Below are positions 36,434 to 41,347 of a DNA stretch of 41,347 nucleotides, in pieces (positions within the stretch are counted from its first letter, which is position 1; each line of letters starts with the position of its first letter). Origin of the DNA: DAISJI01 sp964559835 (GTDB lineage: Bacteria; Acidobacteriota; Terriglobia; Terriglobales; Acidobacteriaceae); NCBI GenBank assembly GCA_964559835.1, contig CAZLJE010000040.1, positions 1 to 41,347 on the forward strand, written 5' to 3'. The translations under genes and the position numbers were made by a program. The notes under the pieces were generated by a model. That model saw only the letters and a list, made by a program, of their open reading frames with translations, did no database searches and was not told the DNA's origin.

Positions 36434-39400
36434 ATGGGGTTTCTGTCTGGGTCGAGGTTTCGACCGACATTTACATCGCTATTGGCCGTCATGGCCATTG
36501 TGCTGGTAAGCGTATCTGTGTTCGCACAAGGCAACACGGGCCGCATTACCGGCACGGTGACTGATCCGACTGGGGCTGTGGTCGGCAACGCAAAGGTGAC
36601 CGCGGTGAACGTAAAGACGCAGAAAGCTAGAGAGGCTTCTGCCAACGAGCAAGGCAACTACGTCATCGCCGCGGTTGACCCGGGAATCTATACCCTGACC
36701 GCGACCGCTGCCGGTTTCAGCAAAACCGTCATCAGCAATCTCGCGGTTGAAGTTTCCGGTACCGCTGAAGCCAACTTCAAGATGACGGTCGGCTCGAGCA
36801 ACGAGACGGTGGAAGTCGCGGCCAATGCAGTTGCGGTACAGACCACGGAATCTTCGAAGTCCGCCGTCATCACTATGAAGGACATCGATACTCTGCCCGC
36901 TCTTAACCGCACTCCGATCACGCTCGCTGTGTTCCAGCCTGGCGTTCAGGTGAACCCGGGCGACGTCAGCTTCTCGCGCATTAACGGCCAGCGCCAGGGC
37001 AGCAATAACGCCACGCTGGACGGCATCGATGTGAACGATTCGGTTGTTCCCCGTCTTGGTCTCTCGCTTACGGCGAACAACTCCGACTCCGTCGGTGAGT
37101 TCCGCATCATTACCCAGGGCGCGAAGGCGGAATACGGCCGTAACGCCGGCGGGCAGGTCGAAATGATCACCCGCAGCGGTACCAACAGCTACCACGGCAA
37201 CGCGTTCGACTACCTCCGCAACACCGACCTCAACGCCAACGACTTCTTCAACAAGAACACCGCCACTCCGATCGACCGGCCGAAGTTCATCCAGAACATC
37301 TTCGGCGGCTCCTTCGGCGGTCCCATCAAGAAGAACCGCCTCTTCATCTTCGGTAACTACCAGGGACGCCGCACGCGCCAGGAAGTTATCCGCAACCGCA
37401 CCGTCCTGACCAACGCAGCCAAGGCCGGCATCTTCACGTACAAAGACTCGACTGGCGCCATCAAGACCTACGACATCGCAGCCAACGATCCGCGCGGCAT
37501 TGGCGTCGATCCGCAGGTCAAGAAGATCTTCGCCATGTTGCCGGCGTCCAACAACTGTGACGTGGGCGATGGCTTGAATACCTGCGGCTATCGTTTCAAC
37601 AACCCCAGCAACAGCTACGAAGACCAGTTCACCATCAAGGGCGATGCCAACATCACCGACAAGATCAAAGTCTTCCTGCGCTGGAGCTGGCAGCGCAATT
37701 CTTCGATCGACTCGCTCAATAGTGCTGACGCGACCTACCCCGGACAAGTCCCGGGTACGCAGGGCGGTCACCGCTGGGGCTATTCGACGGGCGGCGACTG
37801 GACCATCAGCAACACGATCGTCAACGAGTTCCGCTATGGACACCAGAGCGCGCAAGTCGCTTTCGTCCGCGATGCACGCCTGGCTGGCCCTACCTGGGTC
37901 AGCAACCTCTACACCGATCCGATCAGCTCCTCCTACGCGCAAGGCCGCAACTCGCCCGTCAACGACGTCATCGACAACGTCACGAAGATCTGGGGCAACC
38001 ACGTCTTCAAGATGGGCATGAAATACAGTCACACCAGCCAATACGGCTACAACCTCAGCGGTGTCTGGTACAACCTGACTGACGCCCTCGCCAACGGAAA
38101 CGTTCCTACAGTTCCGGCGGCGTTGTCGTCACTGGCGTCCGGTACGAAGACCACGTACCAGCAGCTCTACAACGATGTTCTGGGCCGCATGGACAGCATC
38201 GCTCACACCTTCTACAGCAACGACCTCGCCACCTTCCAGGCCCCGGGCGTTCCCCGCGTCCGTACGCACGTTCTTCAGGAGCACGGGTATTACTTCCAGG
38301 ATGACTGGAAGGTCACGCGTAACTTGTCGTTGAACCTCGGCGTGCGTTGGGAGCTTTTCCTGCCACCGGTGGAGACCAGCGGTGCTCAGGCGACCATTCA
38401 GAACGCCGCACAGATCACGCCCACCAACACCGCGACCAACCTCACCATCCAGCAGAGCACGAAGTGGTACAACACCGATTGGAACAACTTCGCGCCTCGC
38501 ATTGGTTTCGCTTATGATGTGATGGGCGACGGCAAAACGGCTATCCGCGGCAATTACGGCTTGTTTTACGATCGCAATGCCGGCGCCACCGTCAGCTTGA
38601 CCGACAGCAATACGCCCGGCTTCTCGCAGGGCGGTCTGACGACCCCGCAATCGTTGACGGCAGCACAGTTGACGGCGGCCGGTTGCAATGCTCCCGTCGG
38701 CGATGTCCGGTTCAACGACTGCATCCCGCTGCCTGCCACTCCAGCCTCGCCTGCTCTTACGCCGGCAGTCAGCAACCGCAGCACGTCAATCGTGATCTTC
38801 AATCCCAACCTTCGTACCGGATACGTTCACAGCTTCGGCCTGAACGTCCAGCGCGAAATCACCCACAACACGATCGTTGAAGCCGGCTACGTCGGAAACC
38901 TCGGCGTGAAGCTCTTCATGGACCGTGACTTCGATCAGATGCACATCGATGGCGATTTCCTGAATGCCTTCAAGGAAATCCAGGCGAACCAGATCTCGGG
39001 TACGCCGGTTTCGGCGAACAATACGCTCGTGAAGATCTTCGGTTCGGTTGCCTCGGCCGTGTCCAGCCTTGGCGCGAGCAACTTCACAAACGGTAACGTT
39101 GGCGCGGCCGCGAACACTCTCGACCGTACCTACAACAGCAAGTACGCCGCTGCCGGTCTGCCGCAGACCTATCTGCGCTCTTACCCGCAGTTCAACCAGA
39201 TGATCGTCGGCGATAACAGCGGTCGGTCGTACTACCACGCGCTGCAACTCAGTGTCCGCCGCAACACGGGCGCCCTGCGCATGGCTGCCAATTACACCTA
39301 CAGCCACAGCATCGATAACATCTCGGTCGACGGCAACGGCTTCACTACCGTCATCGACAACTACAACTTGGCCCTCAACCGCGCCAGCGGCGATGCCGAT

Positions 39401-39997
39401 CATCGCCACAGCGGCAACGCCTCCGTCAGCTACACCCTGCCCTTCGGGCAGGGCAAGCGCTGGGGCTCGGGCTGGAACCGCGTCGTCGACTCGCTCCTCG
39501 GTGGCTGGGAAGTCGGACAGGTCTGGATCATCCAGGACGGTACGCTGTTCACCGTCAACTCGCAGCGCACTACCCGTCACCTGACCGGTACTGGTACGAC
39601 GAACGCCTCGACGACGTTTGCCGATTACAGCGGCACCCGTGCCGGCACTGCTGTCCAGAACTCCGACGGCACCGTTAGCTGGTTCAACACTACCCAGATC
39701 GCCGGATTTACTTTCCCGGTGGCCGGCGCGTACGGCAACTCCGGACGTAACGGCTTCCGTGGTCCGGGCTACTTCGACGTGGACGCTTCGCTGGTGAAAC
39801 GGTTCAAAGTGACCGAGAGCCAGTCCTTCACCTTCCGCGCCGAGGCCTACAACCTGTTCAACAAGACCAACTTCACCAACCCCGGCGTGAACCTGAACAA
39901 CATCGCGACCGGCACCTTCGGCAGGATCACGAGCACCACTGGCCCTGCCGGAACCGGCGCCCGTAACCTGCAGCTCACCCTGCGGTACGACTTCTAA
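36434..39997 (+). CDS. Oar-like TonB-dependent outer-membrane receptor
   Basis: 1187 residues. A signal peptide ends near residue 32 (AIVLVSVSVFAQ). Residues ~35-120 are a carboxypeptidase-regulatory-like beta sandwich (GRITGTVTDPTGAVVGNAKVTA, GNYVIAAVDPGIYTLTATAAGF). The plug follows (~130-260) with SDSVGEFRIITQGAKAEYGR and GGQVEMITRSGTNSYHGNAFDYL. The remainder is a large beta barrel ending in the aromatic-terminal strand LQLTLRYDF, as required for BAM insertion. Such proteins are abundant in acidobacteria and are thought to import polysaccharide-, peptide- or metal-derived ligands; substrate unknown. No SusD partner is adjacent. The start is supported by SD GGAGG six nt upstream. A strong terminator follows. 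Confidence 0.93.
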   Translation: MGFLSGSRFRPTFTSLLAVMAIVLVSVSVFAQGNTGRITGTVTDPTGAVVGNAKVTAVNVKTQKAREASANEQGNYVIAAVDPGIYTLTATAAGFSKTVISNLAVEVSGTAEANFKMTVGSSNETVEVAANAVAVQTTESSKSAVITMKDIDTLPALNRTPITLAVFQPGVQVNPGDVSFSRINGQRQGSNNATLDGIDVNDSVVPRLGLSLTANNSDSVGEFRIITQGAKAEYGRNAGGQVEMITRSGTNSYHGNAFDYLRNTDLNANDFFNKNTATPIDRPKFIQNIFGGSFGGPIKKNRLFIFGNYQGRRTRQEVIRNRTVLTNAAKAGIFTYKDSTGAIKTYDIAANDPRGIGVDPQVKKIFAMLPASNNCDVGDGLNTCGYRFNNPSNSYEDQFTIKGDANITDKIKVFLRWSWQRNSSIDSLNSADATYPGQVPGTQGGHRWGYSTGGDWTISNTIVNEFRYGHQSAQVAFVRDARLAGPTWVSNLYTDPISSSYAQGRNSPVNDVIDNVTKIWGNHVFKMGMKYSHTSQYGYNLSGVWYNLTDALANGNVPTVPAALSSLASGTKTTYQQLYNDVLGRMDSIAHTFYSNDLATFQAPGVPRVRTHVLQEHGYYFQDDWKVTRNLSLNLGVRWELFLPPVETSGAQATIQNAAQITPTNTATNLTIQQSTKWYNTDWNNFAPRIGFAYDVMGDGKTAIRGNYGLFYDRNAGATVSLTDSNTPGFSQGGLTTPQSLTAAQLTAAGCNAPVGDVRFNDCIPLPATPASPALTPAVSNRSTSIVIFNPNLRTGYVHSFGLNVQREITHNTIVEAGYVGNLGVKLFMDRDFDQMHIDGDFLNAFKEIQANQISGTPVSANNTLVKIFGSVASAVSSLGASNFTNGNVGAAANTLDRTYNSKYAAAGLPQTYLRSYPQFNQMIVGDNSGRSYYHALQLSVRRNTGALRMAANYTYSHSIDNISVDGNGFTTVIDNYNLALNRASGDADHRHSGNASVSYTLPFGQGKRWGSGWNRVVDSLLGGWEVGQVWIIQDGTLFTVNSQRTTRHLTGTGTTNASTTFADYSGTRAGTAVQNSDGTVSWFNTTQIAGFTFPVAGAYGNSGRNGFRGPGYFDVDASLVKRFKVTESQSFTFRAEAYNLFNKTNFTNPGVNLNNIATGTFGRITSTTGPAGTGARNLQLTLRYDF

Positions 39998-40024
39998 CTC
40001 TCGGCAGCCACACTGCTTTTACAG

Positions 40025-40049
40025 GGCCAGCCTTCGGGCTGGCCTTTTT
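40025..40049 (+). terminator. Rho-independent terminator after the Oar gene
   Basis: GGCCAGCC, TTCG tetraloop, GGCTGGCC, then TTTTT (40025-40049): a perfect intrinsic terminator about 30 nt after the receptor stop. Confidence 0.92.
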
Positions 40050-40153
40050 CATCCCGGGCGACCGCAAGTCAAGCCTTTTCAGCTCCTGTTTTATTCACAA
40101 CATAATCGAGTCCGAACCACGCCCAGCATGGGCACAGCGCCGCCTTCATCGCT

Positions 40154-40159
40154 TATAAT
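40154..40159 (+). promoter_or_regulatory. -10 element upstream of lon
   Basis: Consensus TATAAT, 60 nt before the lon ATG. The -35 at the right distance (about 40131-40136, GGCACA) is weak. No CIRCE or other heat-shock operator was recognised in the 40050-40219 gap. Confidence 0.5.
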
Positions 40160-40219
40160 GCTGTTCAGGCGCACTGGGGGAAGTGGCATCTCCGGCTACA
40201 CTTGCGCTCATAGGTGTAC

Positions 40220-41347
40220 ATGACTCAGACCAAAGAAAAGTTCGAGACCAAGAAGCTGCCGATGATGCCCATTCGCGACGTGGTCATCTTTCCTCACATG
40301 ATGACCCCGTTCGTCGTCGGCCGGGAATCCAGCGTCCGCGCCCTCGAAGAGGCGCTCGCCGCCGACAAGAAGATCTTCCTGGCCACCCAGCACGACGCCA
40401 GTGTCGACGAGCCCAAGCCGGCCGAACTGTTCCAGGTCGGCACCATCGTCAACATCGTGCAGAGCCTCAAGCTCCCCGACGGCAACATCAAGGTCCTGGT
40501 CGAGGGCATCGAGCGCGCCAAGATCGTCTCGGTCACCGACACCGAGGGCTACTTCGAGGCCACCATCCGCACCGCCAAGTACACGCTGGAAACGACGCCG
40601 AACACCGACACGGCGATGCAGCGCGTCACCGGTCTCTACGAGCAGTACGTCAAGCTCTGCCAGTCTCTGAATTACGAGACCATGATCAACGCGGTCCGCA
40701 TGGAGGACCCGGCGAAGCTCACCGACACCATCGCCGCCAACCTCCAGCTCTCGATCGAGGAGAAGCAGGAACTGCTCGAGATCTTCGACCCCATCGATCG
40801 TCTCAACCGCGTCGCCGACGTCCTCGAGATCGAGATCGAGAAGCTCAACATGGACCGCACCATCCAGTCGCGCGTCAAGCGCCAGATGGAGCGCGCCCAG
40901 AAAGAGTACTACCTTAACGAGAAGATCAAGGCCATCCAGAAGGAACTCGGCCGCGGCGAAAAGAGCGAGTGGGACGAGCTGAAGAAGAAAGTCGACAACG
41001 CCGGCATGCCCAAGGAAGTCCACGAAAAGGCGCTCCAGGAGCTGAAGAAGCTGGAAGCCATGCCGCCGATGTCCGCCGAGTCCACCGTCTCGCGCAATTA
41101 CCTCGATTGGCTGCTCGCCGTTCCATGGAAGAAGCGCTCCAAAGAGATCCGCAACATCACGCGCGCCGAGAAAGTTCTCAACGAAGATCATTACGGGCTG
41201 GAGAAGATCAAGGAGCGCATCCTTGAATTCCTCGCCGTTCGTCAGCTCGTCAAGAACCCGAAGGGCTCGATCCTGTGCTTCGTCGGACCTCCGGGCGTGG
41301 GCAAGACCTCGCTCGGCAAGTCGATCGCGCGCGCGCTCGGGCGCGAG
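40220..41347 (+). CDS. lon: ATP-dependent Lon protease (N-terminal part)
   Basis: The first 376 residues, open at the window end. Residues ~10-215 are the Lon N-terminal substrate-binding domain (LPMMPIRDVVIFPHMMTPFVVGRESSV, GTIVNIVQSLKLPDGNIKVLVEG, QVFLATQHD-like). A helical linker includes QREYYLNEKIKAIQKELG-type sequence (here KEYYLNEKIKAIQKELGRG), and SRNYLDWLLAVPW precedes the Walker A motif GPPGVGKTSLGKSIARALG. The proteolytic Ser-Lys domain is beyond the edge. Lon degrades misfolded and regulatory proteins in the cytoplasm. ATG at 40220 is preceded by a weak AGGTG; an in-frame GTG six nt upstream is a possible alternative. Confidence 0.95.
   Translation, partial: MTQTKEKFETKKLPMMPIRDVVIFPHMMTPFVVGRESSVRALEEALAADKKIFLATQHDASVDEPKPAELFQVGTIVNIVQSLKLPDGNIKVLVEGIERAKIVSVTDTEGYFEATIRTAKYTLETTPNTDTAMQRVTGLYEQYVKLCQSLNYETMINAVRMEDPAKLTDTIAANLQLSIEEKQELLEIFDPIDRLNRVADVLEIEIEKLNMDRTIQSRVKRQMERAQKEYYLNEKIKAIQKELGRGEKSEWDELKKKVDNAGMPKEVHEKALQELKKLEAMPPMSAESTVSRNYLDWLLAVPWKKRSKEIRNITRAEKVLNEDHYGLEKIKERILEFLAVRQLVKNPKGSILCFVGPPGVGKTSLGKSIARALGRE

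Noticed and set aside
1..41347. tRNA, rRNA, IS elements, prophage, defence islands
   Set aside because: None were recognisable by eye on either strand; no transposase-like or integrase-like proteins appear in any frame.

Overview
The window looks like a chromosomal segment of a Gram-negative, mid-to-high GC bacterium of the Acidobacteriota, probably Terriglobia (Koribacter-like). The reasons are an Oar-type TonB-dependent receptor with an N-terminal carboxypeptidase-regulatory domain, a VWFA-related protein of the acidobacterial type, tricorn-like S41 and M61 peptidases, a general-stress glycine-zipper protein, LpxD, and many short word-like intergenic repeats. This assignment is inference from gene content; there is no rRNA. 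No phage, plasmid, IS element or CRISPR array was seen.

Layout. 1-5.5 kb: 3' part of a CCA-adding-enzyme-like gene (cut by the window edge), a small membrane-anchored unknown, a tricorn-type protease, a stress protein and an unlisted 55-residue basic protein. 5.6-7.5 kb: lpxD and a receiver-PAS protein. 7.6-14.1 kb (minus strand): a tight run mgtC-dapF-ldcA-mpl-M61 peptidase-plsC, in which dapF, ldcA and mpl form a meso-diaminopimelate synthesis and murein-peptide recycling module. 14.2-20.4 kb (minus): GT39-like membrane glycosyltransferase, mtnP with a PfkB kinase, a leuB-like dehydrogenase and a coupled HExxH metallopeptidase. 20.5-25.5 kb (plus): ygfZ-like, DUF1844, PhnP-like hydrolase, ribF and an MFS carrier. 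25.6-27.3 kb (minus): EamA transporter, and osmC followed by a glutaredoxin whose first active-site cysteine codon is TGA. 27.4-41.3 kb (plus): CDF metal exporter with three tandem cytoplasmic domains, parvulin-type foldase, SDR, a receiver lacking its phospho-Asp, YajQ, polyprenyl synthase, VWFA protein, coiled-coil membrane protein, Oar receptor and the first third of lon.

Two things stand out. First, the gene at 26589-26825 reads as a complete 78-residue glutaredoxin with U-P-P-C in place of C-P-P-C. A perfect 8-bp hairpin with a GGA loop starts 24 nt after the UGA, which fits the bacterial SECIS pattern, so it is a candidate selenoprotein that routine gene calling would miss. Second, at least eleven gene junctions (seventeen array arms are listed) carry arrays of imperfect tandem heptamers (strict 7-bp period). 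The word differs from place to place, and most arrays are paired with an inverted array of the same word, so that the junction can fold into a long hairpin. The arrays abut or contain stop codons, run into reading frames, and in two places supply a -35-like CTGAC(A/C) at the right distance from TATAAT. They look like a diversified acidobacterial counterpart of cyanobacterial STRR repeats.
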